Below, one piece after another: positions 1 to 11,876 of a stretch of DNA of 64,000 bases; position 1 is the first letter of the stretch, and each line of letters begins with the position of its first letter. The position numbers and the translations under genes are program-made. This stretch comes from Brachypodium distachyon (lineage: Eukaryota > Streptophyta > Magnoliopsida > Poales > Poaceae): NCBI RefSeq assembly GCF_000005505.3, contig NC_016133.3:31055008-31119007 (forward strand). Reading direction: 5' to 3'. The notes below the pieces were generated by a model. It had not been told where the DNA came from. It saw only the letters and a program-made list of their open reading frames with translations, and ran no database searches.

Positions 1-420
1 GGTCAAACTTTGGCACATAATCCAATAGAGAGGCCTTATAAACCCGGACGGAGGTTGTACATCACATGTACAATAAATACATATTAAATGCATTTATCTA
101 TAAAATTTTTAAAATTTTAATTGTTTTCCACTTTGAAACATCCGTTAGTCTTTAAGGTTTTCCTATTATTACAACTAGATAATGCCCGCGGAACCGTGTT
201 AAAATAAATAAATAAATATATATATATATGCTTTAAATTAATTAAAACTAATGGAAAAATGTAAAAGTGTTCTTGTTTTACATTTAAAAACAACAAAATC
301 TAAGAAGTATATGACAAAATAACGTATTAAAAGAGAAAACGTTTCCAAAAAAAATAGAAAACATGATTTGATGGATGAGGTGGCATGATTTGAATTGATA
401 GATTAATGCAAAAGGAGTAA
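1..420. other. AT-rich intergenic stretch
   Basis: No gene is visible. The stretch is AT-rich, with runs of A and a short TA microsatellite near 215-230. No open frame, terminal repeat or splice pattern stands out. It ends at the left end of a fold-back element. Confidence 0.5.
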
Positions 421-935
421 AATACACCACTAGTCTATGAACGCGGTAAAAATGAACACTTTAGTCCACGAACTCGGAAAACGCACAGTTAAACCCTTAA
501 AATGGGACTACTATGTCACTTTAGCCCAAAAACGGTTCGACGAGGTTTAAACACGCCACGTGGCCGCCACGTCGGCTTCGGCCAGGACCGCAGGCTTGGA
601 TTTTTTTTGCAAAATCACCATGCCGAGCCGCCCGCGAGGGGCAAGGCGGCCGCACCCAGACGGGGATCCTCAGGCCCTGAGAACCACACGTTGCCGCCGC
701 CGCCTCACCTAAGGTTGCTATCAAGTCCACAGCGCTCAATTTTGACGAGAGGACGCCGGTGAAAGGGTCGCTGAAGCCGACATGGTGACCACGCGGCGTG
801 TTTAATCCTCGCCGAACCGTTTTTGGACTAAAGTGACACACTAGTTCCAGTTTAGGGGTTTAAGTGTGTGTTTTTCGAGTTCGTGGACTAAAGTGTTCAT
901 ATTTGCCAAGTTCATGGACTAGTGGTGTGTACTCC
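415..935. mobile_element. Fold-back DNA element with long terminal inverted repeats
   Basis: The left end (about 421-560) and the right end (about 780-932) are inverted copies. ACACCACTAGTC reads inward from both ends, followed by a shared block containing ACTTTAGTCCACGAACTCG and a shared block around AACGGTTCG / CGAACCG. The interior is GC-rich and short, with no protein domain I recognise. This is the architecture of a non-autonomous TIR element; the superfamily is not clear because I could not define the target duplication. Confidence 0.6.
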
Positions 936-1042
936 CTCCGTCCCATATTAAGTGACTTTTTATTACATGTATCTAGACGCTTTTTAGACATAGATATCTA
1001 TATTTGAACAAATTTGAGTCATTTAATTTGGGACGGAGGGAG
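932..1042. mobile_element. Stowaway-type MITE
   Basis: A 111-bp AT-rich element starts CTCCCTCCGTCCCA and ends with its inverse, GGGACGGAGGGAG, with TA on both sides. This is the classic Tc1/mariner-derived Stowaway of grasses. It directly abuts the fold-back element on its left. Confidence 0.88.
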
Positions 1043-1139
1043 TAAATAGTTACATGCATGGCTTCAATGAAAAAAAGACATGCATGACTTGATGAGCTGG
1101 CATATATAGTTTGCATGGCAATGTGGTGCGCCTGTTTGA

Positions 1140-2065
1140 AAGATCGGTATGGTCGACTAGAGGGGGGGTGAATAGGCGACTAACAAATTTTATCGTTTCC
1201 TTTTCTAGAAAGATACAAACAATTAATCCTAGGCCGGTTTACTAAATTTTCTAAAGTGAATGCAACCCTAGTATGAAGTGCAATAACCGAAGCAACAATA
1301 GATATCAAGAATGTAAAGGGTGAAAATGATACCGCACGAGAGACAAAGATTTTCACCGGAGTTCCACCGATTAGGGTAGGTGTACGTCTCTGTTTGGAGG
1401 AGTGCTCTACCACAAAGGTAGAGGCGCCGCAAAGGCTCACTCTATTCTCCTCTCACAACACCACAAAGGTGAGGTGAGCTCCACTAGTGTCTTCCTTGGG
1501 GGCGAAGTCCAAACCCTTACAAACTTGATCGAGGCTAGCTCCACAACTCAATTGGAGGCTCCCAATCCAATATTCGAGCTCCTCACACCAAGGGAGAGCT
1601 TAAGGCAACCGCTTCCGTCTAGGACTCCCAAATGCCCAAGAGAAACAAAATCCACAAATGAAACAAGGGAAATCAACTTTGTGACTTGGTGAAACCCTAG
1701 ATCTAGCTCTTATCCTCCAATTCTCAAAGAATCAACAAGGGGGAAGCTCTATGGAGGGAGATCTAGTACATTTAATCTTATGGAGTTCTTGGGGAGAGAA
1801 GTGGTGTTCTTGGCTGCTTGCTCGGGCAAGAAGCTCGTTGGGGACGAAGGGGTATATAAATGGGGTCCCCAAAAATCGAGCCGTTATGCAGCGCACAACT
1901 GTCTCAGGCCGGAACTTCCGGAGAATAGCCGGACCGGAAGTTCCGCAAATTCCGAAGGGAGTAACAGAGAGCTGCCGGAGGTTCTGCCGGAACTTCCGGC
2001 ACCTGGGAAGTTTGGGCACTCAGAACTGAACTTTGAAGTTTGGTTTTTCTCTCACCACGTGATAT
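1140..2065. repeat. Dispersed repeat, unclassified
   Basis: The block begins near GGTCGACTAGAGGGGGGGTG. It contains several copies and inverted copies of a GGAACTTCCGG motif between about 1905 and 2005. Short frames are open on both strands but show no domain or codon pattern I recognise. From memory, sequences of this look are high-copy in Triticeae, but I cannot assign the family. It runs directly into the 1.03-kb repeat at about 2058. Confidence 0.35.
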
Positions 2066-3101
2066 GGGTCGGGGTGGCCCGATCTTTCGATGAGATTGAT
2101 AACTCTCAATTTGGGTAGGAGGTGACGTTGACGATCCGACTACGGCCTAGGAGGCAGCTCCTTAGCAATCGATACACCAACTCCAGAGGGTTATTGATCA
2201 CGCGGGGGCACGATCAACCTGACCACGAAGGTCTTTGTTCCTGCAAGCAATCGAAGAACAAGCAAGAACAAGATAAATAGCGGATGCAATCTAAAATTGC
2301 GAATATACTATATCAAACCAATGTCTCAACAAGACGATAAGTTGGAGTCTTGACGACCGTAAAACAGGTGGTCTAACCGACACACGCGATTACACGAAAG
2401 TAGCAAATATGGCTAAACTTTATCTAATCAAAAACCCAAGGCTCCTTAGAGGGGCTCATGGGGTATATAAAGGAGGAGGGAGAGATATTTTCGTCCACCT
2501 TGAGTAAGGAGGCCGAAATCCAACTCTATCTCTAACTTTCCTAACAAACTACAACTCTTTAGGAAACAGCAAAACAGATTCGTTCGCTTGTTTTGTCCGC
2601 CACAGTCAGCACGAGTCGAATTTCTTGATGGGGTCAGATCCGTTGGAAAGGTCTTGTAATTACCTTTCCAACAAGTACTTGTTTTCTTGATTTGGACTCC
2701 GGATGCGGCCTGGGTGATTAAAACAAATTCGGGTCTCTTGGCAGCTCGGACCCGAATCGGATTCAACTTTAATTCGTGATATCTTTCTCTAGCGAGCTCC
2801 GAATCATGTGCCGTTTGATTTGTTGGAAAGTACACTTGAAATCCTTCCCTCTCAGCTGTATGAATGCTTAATTCTTGTTGGCCCTCCCGTTTGCCTCTAT
2901 CGTATCTCATCTTGACCTTGGACTTGAAAAGCTCGACAAAATGCCTACGTAATAAAAGGAGACAAGATAGTAGTAGCTCCGCCTCTTCATAAATATGACA
3001 ATGAAAACAATTAATACTTGAATTCACCTGATTATAAATCTTGCCAAATATTATAGAATTGAGGGTACCAAAGGTCGTATCCATGGTTAGCATGTCCATA
3101 T
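2058..3101. repeat. 1.03-kb dispersed repeat, copy 1 (partner at 53353-54393)
   Basis: The block starting GATATGGGTCGGGG and ending GTCCATATC matches 53353-54393 in the same orientation at roughly 95 percent. On the minus strand a 217-239-codon frame is open in both copies. Most differences inside that frame change the amino acid (about 22 replacements in 217 residues), so I see no sign of selection on a protein. A TATATAAAGG box lies near 2463 on the plus strand. No target duplication is evident around this copy, unlike copy 2. The element class is unknown. Confidence 0.7.
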
Positions 3102-3570
3102 CATTTTTGGGTAGGCTTTTTAGTGGGTTCAATTTTGTGTAGATGTGTACATGAAATTGATTCACCCGTTACCTTCCCTTGTGTATTCCCTCTTAATAGT
3201 ATGGATGTCCTACGACTCAAATCAATCGAAAAAGCTGTTAAACACCGCTACGCTTCTTTCCTTCTTGAGGGTCCACACAACGTCTTGTGCCAAGTTCTTT
3301 ATAGAATCTGAAATGCTTTCACATGATTAGATACACAACATGTTGTCATTATCACCAAAACCACTTAGGAGAGAAATGCCCTTTCACTGTTGAGGTGGCA
3401 TGCTTGCATGTTGAGGAAAATAGATAGTGAATACGGACCTGATTACATGTTGAGAGAAATAACTAGTGGAGAAAATAGATAGTGAATGTGAGCCTGATGA
3501 TGTATGCTTGCAATGTTGAGAGCAATAACTAGTGGGGGTCTTCTATTTAGACGTAGAAGATTGTGTTATA

Positions 3571-3694
3571 CTCTCTCCGTCCAACAAAAGATGTCTCAAG
3601 TTTGTCAAAATTTAGATCTATCTAGACATGACTTAGTGTATAAATGCATGAAAATTTAGTTAAAGTTGAGACAGTCTTTGTTGGACGGAGGAAG
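3571..3694. mobile_element. Stowaway-type MITE
   Basis: The 124-bp element starts CTCTCTCCGTCCAACAAAAG and ends CTTTGTTGGACGGAGGAAG, with TA on both sides. It is closely related to the copy at 36905-37028; the two share AAGATGTCTCAAGTTTGTC. Confidence 0.88.
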
Positions 3695-3778
3695 TACTTT
3701 ATTCTTTTTGTTTCACAATTGCTACCTCATAGACACAATTTTTTTTTCTCTGGCATAGATGTTTTTGCTTAAAAAATA

Positions 3779-4606
3779 GTGTAAATTTCACAAAACCACA
3801 CATATTGGGGTAGTCTTCTCACGCAGGCACCACTTTTGCTAATTTGTCCGGAAAACCACACATTTTCCGTCACAATGTAACAACAAGCCCATAATGACGT
3901 GATTAAGCGAGCTGACAGATTTTCTTATAGGTCGGGCCCACATGTCAGATACATGTCGGATGAACCCGACCCGACCCAACCCATTAGCCCGGTAAGTACA
4001 GCCTACGAAGATGATGCCTCCATCAATGGCTCCGGGAACATGGGAGCATCCCGAGCTCCAACTTGGGCAAGCGGAAGCGGCGGCGCGCGGGCCGGCAGGG
4101 GCGCATGATTGGCCGGCGCGTGTTGGCAGGCTGCGAGTGGTCGCGCGCAGGCCGGGGCGCGCGCAAGCAGGCAGGGGCGGCGGCGTGGGCAGACCGGGGC
4201 GCGTGGGCACGCGGCGGGCCAGCAGCGGCAGGCAGCACAGCTACGGCACGCGTGGGCGTGCGGAACGGCGGCCGTGGGCTCATGCGCCGTGCGGCGGCAG
4301 CCTCGCGGACAAGCCACGGTGGCCGAGCTACATCCGGCCGAAGACCACGGGCACAAGGAAGAAGAAGCACAGGGAGCTTCGCCGGAGAGCAAGAAGAAGA
4401 TGGACGGACATAACGGGCCAACTGGTTTGACAGTTCATCTGACATGTGGGCCCGACCTGAAAGAAAAATTGTCAACTTGTTTAATCGCGTCATTACGGGC
4501 TTGTTGTTACATTGTGACTGAAAATGTGTGATTTTCCGGGCAAATTAGCGAAAGATGTGCCTGCATGAGATGACTACTCCAATATGCGTGGTTTTGTGAA
4601 ATTTAC
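3779..4606. mobile_element. Pack-MULE-like element with long TIRs and GC-rich cargo
   Basis: Terminal inverted repeats of about 190 bp begin GTAAATTTCACAAAACCAC at both ends and continue through CACAATGTAACAACAAGCCC. The element is flanked by a 10-bp direct duplication TTAAAAAATA at 3769-3778 and 4607-4616, a length typical of Mutator-like elements. The interior (about 4020-4420) is very GC-rich and unlike both the TIRs and the surroundings. It keeps several frames open on both strands but shows no recognisable domain. A captured gene fragment is a plausible source of the cargo, but GC richness alone would also keep frames open. Confidence 0.72.
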
Positions 4607-4699
4607 TTAAAAAATAAGATGATCTCACAATTAAACATCAATACGACATATTCAATCTAAGACTGTTGAATGTTTGGGCGCCACAAATCATACAGGCTG

Positions 4700-5108
4700 G
4701 GAGCTTGGCCAGATCGGACTGGTGAAAACCTTCATTCGGTGCAAACCGTGAAAACTTCATAAAAACCATGTTTAAAAGTTTCAATAAAATTCTACAAAAA
4801 TACCATATGTTGGGAGTGTGATGTTCTACAAATCTGCAAAATTTCAAGTTCAAAGTCAAAATCATTTGGAAGGAATTAAAAAGAGAAATTTACGATGAAT
4901 AGTGCCAGACATTGAAAGATCACTATTCATGCAGAATTTGTTTTTTTTGCTGCTACCAAATGCCATTAAGTTTGGCTTGAAATTTTGCACATATATAAAA
5001 CATCACTTTTCTAACATATGTAATTTTTTTGAGAATTTTTTGAACCTTTTTCGATGGAGTTTTCACAGTTTGCACCGTAGAGGTGGTTTCACCGGATATT
5101 TTGCCTAC
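4700..5108. mobile_element. Fold-back element with about 190-bp TIRs
   Basis: The left arm contains CGGTGCAAACCGTGAAAACT and CTGCAAAATTTCAAG. The right arm contains the inverted forms AGTTTTCACAGTTTGCACCG and CTTGAAATTTTGCAC. TGAATAGTGCC in the middle pairs with CACTATTCATG. There is no coding capacity. I could not fix the exact ends or the target duplication. Confidence 0.55.
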
Positions 5109-5109
5109 A

Positions 5110-6028
5110 TGTATAAGATATAATTTGTTTGTTTGAACAGCAAGAGTCTCTTTTTTTTTTCTCCTAACATGCTTCCGATCAAAAACTTCTATTTTTGTGG
5201 CACAGCTGCGTTCCAAGTGTTGTACTTTGACCCTGGCCCTCTTCAAAGATTTTATAGCTAGGAATGAAACCTTAGGAACATTTGCTCATGACATACTTGA
5301 AATGATATACATCACACCACCATGGCAGTAGGTAAGAGATGATTACTGTACATTCAGTGATGCAAAAACAATTTGTTGTGAAATCTGCCATAAAATCCGT
5401 GTTTGGAAGACCGTTTTGTCAGAGCCGATTAGTAGATTTCAGAGGGACAGCGAGAGCACGCGGCTCTCTCGAAAGGGCGCGACCGGGGCCGGTGGGTGAG
5501 TTTCTGCGCTACTGCAATAGCCTGCCCCTCTCGATCGGTCTGGTGTTGGCGAACGGTGACCAAACGCAGCTACCGCCGCCGCTGCCCGATCTGGCCAAGC
5601 TCCCAGCCCATCGCCCGGTCTCTCTCTTTTGCACGTATGCTCCCTGTTTTTCCTTCCGCTTCGCGCACCACGTTCCAACTTCCAAGGCGTACGCACGGGT
5701 CGGCGGTCGCTCAGCTAGATCGCTAGTGAAACGGATGTTCCTTCCTTGGGCCCCCGCGCGAGTCTATCGCGCTTTTGTTAAACTCGTTACCCATATCCCC
5801 AGTGACCATCGTTTGATTTCCTTTCTTGGTAGTACGTTTTAAATTTGTTCTTCGTACGGTGATCCGTCGCTGTCGCTCTTCAGCCGGGTTCATTGTGGAG
5901 TACTGTCTTCTCAAGTTCTGACTGGTCGATCTGCGGCCAAATGACGTACAGTGAATGTGGTTGCCAACGGCTAACTAAACATCTGTGGAATGGATTTCTA
6001 TCCGAATATTAACAAATCCCACCCATGA
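5110..6028. other. Intergenic, with one unassigned 167-codon frame
   Basis: A plus-strand frame at 5339-5842 is open for 167 codons across a locally GC-rich patch (5430-5800). It shows no motif, signal peptide or domain I recognise, and overlapping frames on both strands are also open, as expected from base composition. I do not call a gene. Confidence 0.3.
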
Positions 6029-6033
6029 ATTAT

Positions 6034-6477
6034 AAGGACGTGTACAATGGAGTGGTTACCCTTCATTAATGATGCCACGTAGAATAATTACTGACATGAA
6101 AGAGAAAGAAATGAAAAGCCTTTTTTTAGCCAAGAGATCATATCTTCACAAAAGAATAAGACAAAGAAGAGACAAATTTCTCGTTACACTAAATTTCACC
6201 TTAACATTTATTTAATCAATTTTATTCATGTAATCATTTATTGTAAGAGAAGACCTGCTGTACAACACGTTTTACGTTTTGTTATCTTTCCAATAAGACA
6301 AATTTCTCGTTACACTAGATTTCATCTTAACATTTATTTAATCAATTTTATTCATGTAATCATTAACTGTAAGATATAACAGTAAGAGAAGACATGTTGT
6401 ACAACACGTTTTGTTATCTGTTCCAAATGACGTGAAACACATAAGAGAAGGCGGTCTTGTCAACGACTGTACATGCC
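6034..6477. mobile_element. PIF/Harbinger-like MITE with internal tandem duplication
   Basis: The left end reads TAA then GGACGTGTACAATGG, and the right end reads GACTGTACATGCCC then TAA. The ends are therefore imperfect inverted repeats with TAA on both sides, the Tourist/Harbinger signature. Inside, a segment of about 125 bp beginning ACAAATTTCTCGTTACACTA occurs twice, near 6172 and 6298. It shares its terminal sequence with the element at 6533-6857. Confidence 0.6.
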
Positions 6478-6532
6478 CTAACTTGTGCTCGTTCATGCTA
6501 GGTAGCTATCTTGGTAGAAAGACTGTAAGGGC

Positions 6533-6857
6533 GTGTACAATGGTTGATAAGACAGTCTTATCTTAGGTGTTCCACGTCAATTAGAAAAGGCAACATAACA
6601 TGTTCTACAATGAGTTATCTCTTAGTGTTTTATCTAATGTTTAGGTGAATAAAATTAACTAAATAAATGCTAAGAAAAGGTGAAATCTAGTACAATGGTA
6701 AATTTGTCTTATCTTTGCCTTATCATTCTTGTGAAGCGATCATCACTTAATTAAAAAAAGGCTTGTGCCTTTTCTTCGTTTCTCTCTCTTCCACATCGAA
6801 TTTTATCCTATGTGACATCGCTAAGAAAAGGTTGACGTCACCCTATTGTACACGCCC
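6533..6857. mobile_element. PIF/Harbinger-like MITE
   Basis: The ends GGGCGTGTACAATGG and CCTATTGTACACGCCC are inverted repeats, flanked by TAA on each side. The interior is AT-rich and non-coding. It is a relative of the neighbouring 6034-6477 element. Confidence 0.72.
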
Positions 6858-6944
6858 TAAGGGAGACTCATCCAACATAATTGTGAGCACCAGAATTTGA
6901 ACTCTGGTGGGTGAAGTGATGCACCCACAACTCCACCGCCACAG

Positions 6945-8660
6945 CAAGAGGTGTTTCTCCCATCACTTGCTCTTCATAATACATTTTCACCTACTTTTAA
7001 TAAAAGTAATCAAATCTATTGCAAAAGACTAATATGGCGGTGATGTTTGTTATCAAAGCTAAGATTAATTTAGTACCAAATATAATGGTGGTCTTTTAGT
7101 CTAATTTATCTGTGGAAAATAGTCTAATTTTCTTTATTTGTAAGGTACTTTTTTAGGGGATAGAATCTCCACCTAAATATATGTGTAAGGTATTTAGGTA
7201 GTACTCTGTGATCTATAAAATCTTTATTTTGCGTAAAAAAGGAAGTCAACATCACTAGACCCATCCTTCGCATCTTAATATTTCTCCAGGTATTTGGTGA
7301 CGAAATTGCAGAACACCATCATTGCACAAGCTGGACTAATCTTATATATTTTGATAAGTCGCATGAGACGCTCACCTCAAACAGTGAAAACATAAGATCG
7401 TTTAACGCACTATTGCAAGTCGTGAAACCGCTGCTTCGTCAATGAATTGTGAAGAAAAGAGACCAAAAACACCAAAAGATGAGCTACGATAATCATTGAC
7501 TCCATGGTGTAGGCTGCGATGCCTACACCAAAATGAGAACGGAGTCAGGACTCAATCTTCTATACAACGTCATCTCCACGTAATGATGTCACCGCGAAGA
7601 ACACACAAACCTAAAAGAAAGAAAAAAGTTAAGATGCTAGAGATGAGGATAACCGCTGGAGACCAAATCTTTCTTCAAAGGTGAGAGGTAGGGTTTAGGA
7701 TATGTTTGGTTTGTGCCAAGAGTTGCCATACCAAAATTTGGCAAGCATTAGCTAACCAAAATATTGTCAATGATTTGTTTGCCTTTGGGTGGCCAAAATT
7801 TTTGCAAGAAGGGTTTGAGGGGTGAATTTGCAAGATTCTACGGGTAACAAACTTTTTTATATCCAAACAAACAAACGCCAAATCTTCGTAGGACGTCAAA
7901 TTTTATCAGGACAAATATAATCACAAACCAAAAGATCGTTAGTTTTTCGTACTCCAATGTATACCTGGGCAAACCCCGGGCCGGGCTTCATAAAAACCCG
8001 ACGGTCAAACCTGAAGCCCGAGCCCGGCCCGGCCCGAAGACCGGAAAATAGGAAATTTAAACATTAAAATAATTATTTTCAGAATAAAAAAATGTATTTT
8101 TATACATATTTTTCCTAAAAATATCAATTTAAGCCATTTCGGCCTTTTTTTTCAGGCTTTCGGGCTGGGCTTTGGGGAGAAAAGTGAAGCCCGGCCCCGA
8201 CCGGATACACTGGCTTCTGGCCGGGCCGGGCCGGGCCGGTCAGGCCGGGCCACCCATGCACATGTATACTCCTGTGGCTGTATCACCCGTACCCTTTTTT
8301 TTAGGGGAACATCACCCGTACCGTAACTTCTCTGCTTAAAAAGACCCGGCCTTCAGCGGGGTCAAAAGACACTGGGCCTAGTATCTACTTGGACGTCAAC
8401 TCAGGGCCCATCAGTCTCGGGTTGGGTCGGCGCTTCCGGGGTCCAGTCCAGCCCCTCTCAACCAGCGGACGCAGGCACGCATTATTGGCTCCGATCCGTG
8501 CCACCGCCTTAATAAGATCACGAGCCGAACTGCTTGCCCCTCCCCTCCTCTCCCGTTCGAAACAGAATCGAGATCACCAAACCCTAGCTATCTAGTAGCA
8601 TCTTTGTCCCCGCCAACGGGACCCGCATCGCCGTGCGTGTTCCTCCCCGCCAGCACCACC
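6945..8660. other. Arm 1 outer part: no gene, one GC-rich fold-back
   Basis: 7000-7950 is AT-rich and shows no coding pattern. 7970-8270 is a fold-back with GGGCCGGGCC-rich ends and an AT-rich centre (see its own entry). 8340-8650 is moderately GC-rich and leads into the DUF3615 gene. A 30-bp segment starting GTAGCATCTTTGTCCCCGCC occurs twice, near 8596 and 8712. The same applies, mirrored, to 31130-32845 in arm 2. Confidence 0.5.
7960..8275. mobile_element. GC-ended fold-back element (hAT-MITE-like), arm 1
   Basis: GTATACCTGGGCAAACCCCGGGCCGGGCTTC at the left is imperfectly inverted at the right, which ends near GTATACTCC, with repeated GGGCCGGGCC blocks and a 150-bp AT-rich centre. hAT-type MITEs with GGGCCGGGC ends are common in plants, but I could not identify an 8-bp target duplication. 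The mirror copy lies at about 31515-31830 in arm 2. Confidence 0.4.
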
Positions 8661-8661
8661 C

Positions 8662-11600
8662 ATGGAGGAGGAGCATCCACCAAGAATCATCGGTAACGGC
8701 ATGGTGTCTCGTAGCATCTTTGTCCCCGCCAACGGGACCCGGCCCGGCCACTTTATTCCGCGCGGCTCCACGCCAGGCACCCGCCGGTTCCGCCGTCAGC
8801 CGCCGGCGCCGCCACGCAACACCGGCGCCTCTTCATCGTCAGTTTTCGTCGAAATTTTGTTGTTGTGTCTTAGTAATTAATTAGTATTGTTTTGTCTACC
8901 GATTAATGTGGCGAGCTCTTGCATCCTTTGGGGTTTCGGATATCCAGCCTGGCCGAAATCGAATTGTTTTGTCCGTAGATAGATGGGGCTCGTGCATCTT
9001 TCGGGATTTTAAGTCGGTAGATGTCGTATAGTAGACTAGTATTAAAGTCGGTAGATTTGGTTACGAAGTTTTTTTTAACACAGAAAATATAAAGCTTTAT
9101 TGTTCCACATCTAGCACAATGATAATACAGATCATTCATTCATCTCCTAAGATATATAAGATGAACTGTCTTTGTACTCATCAAGCATGTCTTCTTGTTC
9201 TGCTTCAGGTGTGAGGAGAAGGAGCATCTGCCTGATCCATCATCAGGAGTGCACAACATTGCACCACAAATGCTGCTTGGACATGATGTCTTGTTCTCTA
9301 ACCCGATGCTCAGCAACGAGATGACACCATCTGGGTTTTCGGCCTTCACTGCTGCTTACGCCCCCCCATATTGGTGCACTCAGCAGCAGAAACCATGGTC
9401 CTGCCTTTCTACGTCTGTTGATGCACCTTCTTGGTACCTCATAAGCCACCAGGGCGCCGCCTTTGCCCTTCTCTTGGGCCACCTCTCTTGCACTGGAAAC
9501 AGCTTTACTGGGGAATTGACTTTTACATTAGGATCGATCATGCGGGATGTTACCACACGTATCCTCATGTGGGCGGGCCATTTAAAACACAAGATGAAGC
9601 TGCGGAAGCCATCAGGCGCTACCTCCATGACCGCCAGGATCCAAAAATGTAAAGTTTGCCAACTTCTAGATTTTCAATCCTACGGTTTAATTTGTGTGCA
9701 TGCTTGCAATTGATTACATTAAAACAGAGCTATGTTGCCACGTGCTTCTGTGATGTACTCCATGGAAGATAATCAATGTTTTTATGATATCTATCAGGAA
9801 AATGAGGAATAGTCCTAAGTTAGAGTAGAGAAAAGCTGACAAGTTGATAGGAAAAGAAGTACCAGCCTACATTGTTTCTTACGTTCCCATTTTGAGACCT
9901 TCTAAAGTTGAAAAACATGCATTTTTGTAACTGTATATGTGAGAAAAGCTACCACACTGTATTTATATCTGTATATTTTTTATCTCAATCATAAACTGTA
10001 CAATTGCTTAGCTTTTAACCAGGCACACCCACACAACTCTGTTTCATCGTGCACTAAACTGTACTGGTACCCAGAACAATAAGTCCCATTGACTAATCGG
10101 TAAACAGTGTGGTAATAGCACACCGGGTTAGGGGTTTGAAATGAAGGATGGGTACCTTTTTCTTAACAAGTCGATGTATATGAATTGACAACTTGTAGGC
10201 ATGTAAATAGTTCAGTTTTATTTTTGTTCATTATGCCATGGTTTTCACAGCGTCCAGGTGCTTTAAGGCGTTGGGGGGGCGCCTCGACGCCTAGTTGCTC
10301 AAAGCGCGAAGCGAGGTGACGCCTTAGTCAATTTTTGCAAAGCGCTAGGGGAACTAATATGGCAGACATGAGTAGACAGAAAACCTGATTCATACCTTGA
10401 ATTTCCTGGTTGTTGAGCCCATATAGCATCCATTCCTCCCGTCTTGTTTCCCATTTCTTTCTTCCACAATAGAAATCTGCATAAGATCTTTGATTGCTGT
10501 TCAACAACATTTTGTGGACCGTGCTCATGACATTGAAAGAGTTCTTAGTGTCACTTTGTATTGTATGTACTTATGAGAAAGTGTAATGTACTAATCTATA
10601 GAATGTTATGATGTAAACTAGGTTTACAGAGGATAATGTTTCTCCAGTGGACATCGGCTGTACGACAATGTCTTTACTGGCCTGACGGCACAAGGAAGAG
10701 ACGTTTGAGATCAGAACCAGTTGATGAAATCCGTGATAGGCAGCGCCAGTTGGTTCTTGCTTTGGTGGACAAGTACAATGAGGATAACCATCTTTCGGGG
10801 GTTTGCTCTCTGTCCCCTCCTCCTGCTCTAAAAAAAATGCCCTGTTTTTAACTCATATATACTGATTAATGGCTCATTGAATCCATGCTTATTACTTTAG
10901 GATCTTGCATATGCTCTCAAAGATGTGGTGTACTACCAATCAATTTTTGAGGGTGATTTCCAGAATTGTTACCATCATATCAATTTCACTGCAAAGCCTG
11001 AAGGGGCAGTTTGTTACAATCTCTTTTTTGCTGAAGTCATATTTATGAAAGGACAATCTGAAGAATTACCTGTCAGCTGTTTATGCAGTCTTAAACCTAC
11101 TGATAATGGTATATACTCTTATCTTACTTACCTATTTGTTGGTATTCTATACTCTTATCTTACCTATTTTTGCTATCCTAGTACTCTTGTCTTCATCACT
11201 TAATTATTGCTGAAATACAATTTGTGGGTCACTGGGGTTGCACTAACTTCAACTCATGTGTTAGATAGTATTGCAAATGTGTTTCTGTTTCAAATCTTCA
11301 CTGCGTTAACCTATTTGTTTGCCTCTTTTTTCATCTTATCCATTATCTTCGAGCTTTACTTCTTTAACATCTCAAACTGTGTACGGCCATGTGCAATGAC
11401 CAGCTATGCATGTTTTACTACATTCTGTTGTTAAGCAATTTTTCTTGTGCCTGGTTGGTTTATCTGGCAGTCGTTGACAAATTTCCTTCTTTGTCTCTTA
11501 CCTTCTAAAATTAAGGTAACTGCTTTGGTTGTAAAAACAATGGAAATGCTGATATGAAGCACCCCAATGATGTTGGTTACGCTGGTGGCCATGTGATGAA

Positions 11601-11783
11601 AAGATTTTGTCCATTTAGTGGACCTAGGATACCGGCTGGATTTTTTGACGATCACAACGTAAGTGCGATTGTTTACTTTTTAGCAAGCTAGTAACGTTTA
11701 GCATTTTGTTGCTTCATTCATTTCTGATGACATATCTTCTGCAGTTGCAAGCTGAGGAGGCTAATTTAAGAAGAGGTCTTAAG
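8662..11783 (+). pseudogene. DUF3615-family gene, arm 1 copy, 3'-truncated
   Basis: This is a multi-exon gene of the grass DUF3615 family; the function is unknown. A first exon may start at 8662 (MEEEHPPRI). The next coding stretch, around 9195-9652, ends in a conserved block with LYWGIDFYIRIDHAG and YHTYPHVGGPF, but a frame change is needed near 9440. Well-defined exons follow: 10630-10800 (SLYWPDGTRKRR-like, LVDKYNEDNHL), 10901-11108 (CYHHINFTAKPEGA, LFFAEVIF), 11516-11658 (NCFGCKNNGNADMKHP, then GYAGGH) and 11745-11783 (LQAEEANLRRGLK). Junctions follow GT/AG and the phases agree between the last three. After the donor at 11784 the intron runs into foreign sequence at 11877, so the terminal exon is missing; the copy at 58.7-62.9 kb still has it. 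The family assignment is from memory of its conserved blocks. Confidence 0.75.
10240..10335. repeat. Short GC-rich direct/inverted motif in DUF3615 intron
   Basis: An isolated block contains GGCGTTGGGGGGGCGCCTCGACGCC and AAAGCGCGAAGCGAGGTGACGCC within an AT-rich intron. It is absent from the corresponding intron of the third DUF3615 copy near 59.1 kb, so it is a later insertion or was lost there. Origin unknown. The mirror lies at 29455-29550. Confidence 0.35.
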
Positions 11784-11876
11784 GTAATGGCATTGCTTGT
11801 TGTTATTGTATCATTTATCGTTACATAATGTTGCTTACTTGATTTGATTAATGTTGCTTACTTGATTTGCTTACAT

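Noticed and set aside
2446..3165. A 239-codon open frame on the minus strand, also open in the copy at 53.7-54.4 kb
   Set aside because: Comparison of the two copies shows that most differences replace amino acids, and no domain is recognisable. Treated as part of a mobile repeat, not a gene.
4003..4531. Six overlapping open frames of 100-156 codons on both strands
   Set aside because: They come from the GC-rich interior of a Pack-MULE-like element, where stop codons are rare in every frame. No frame shows a domain.
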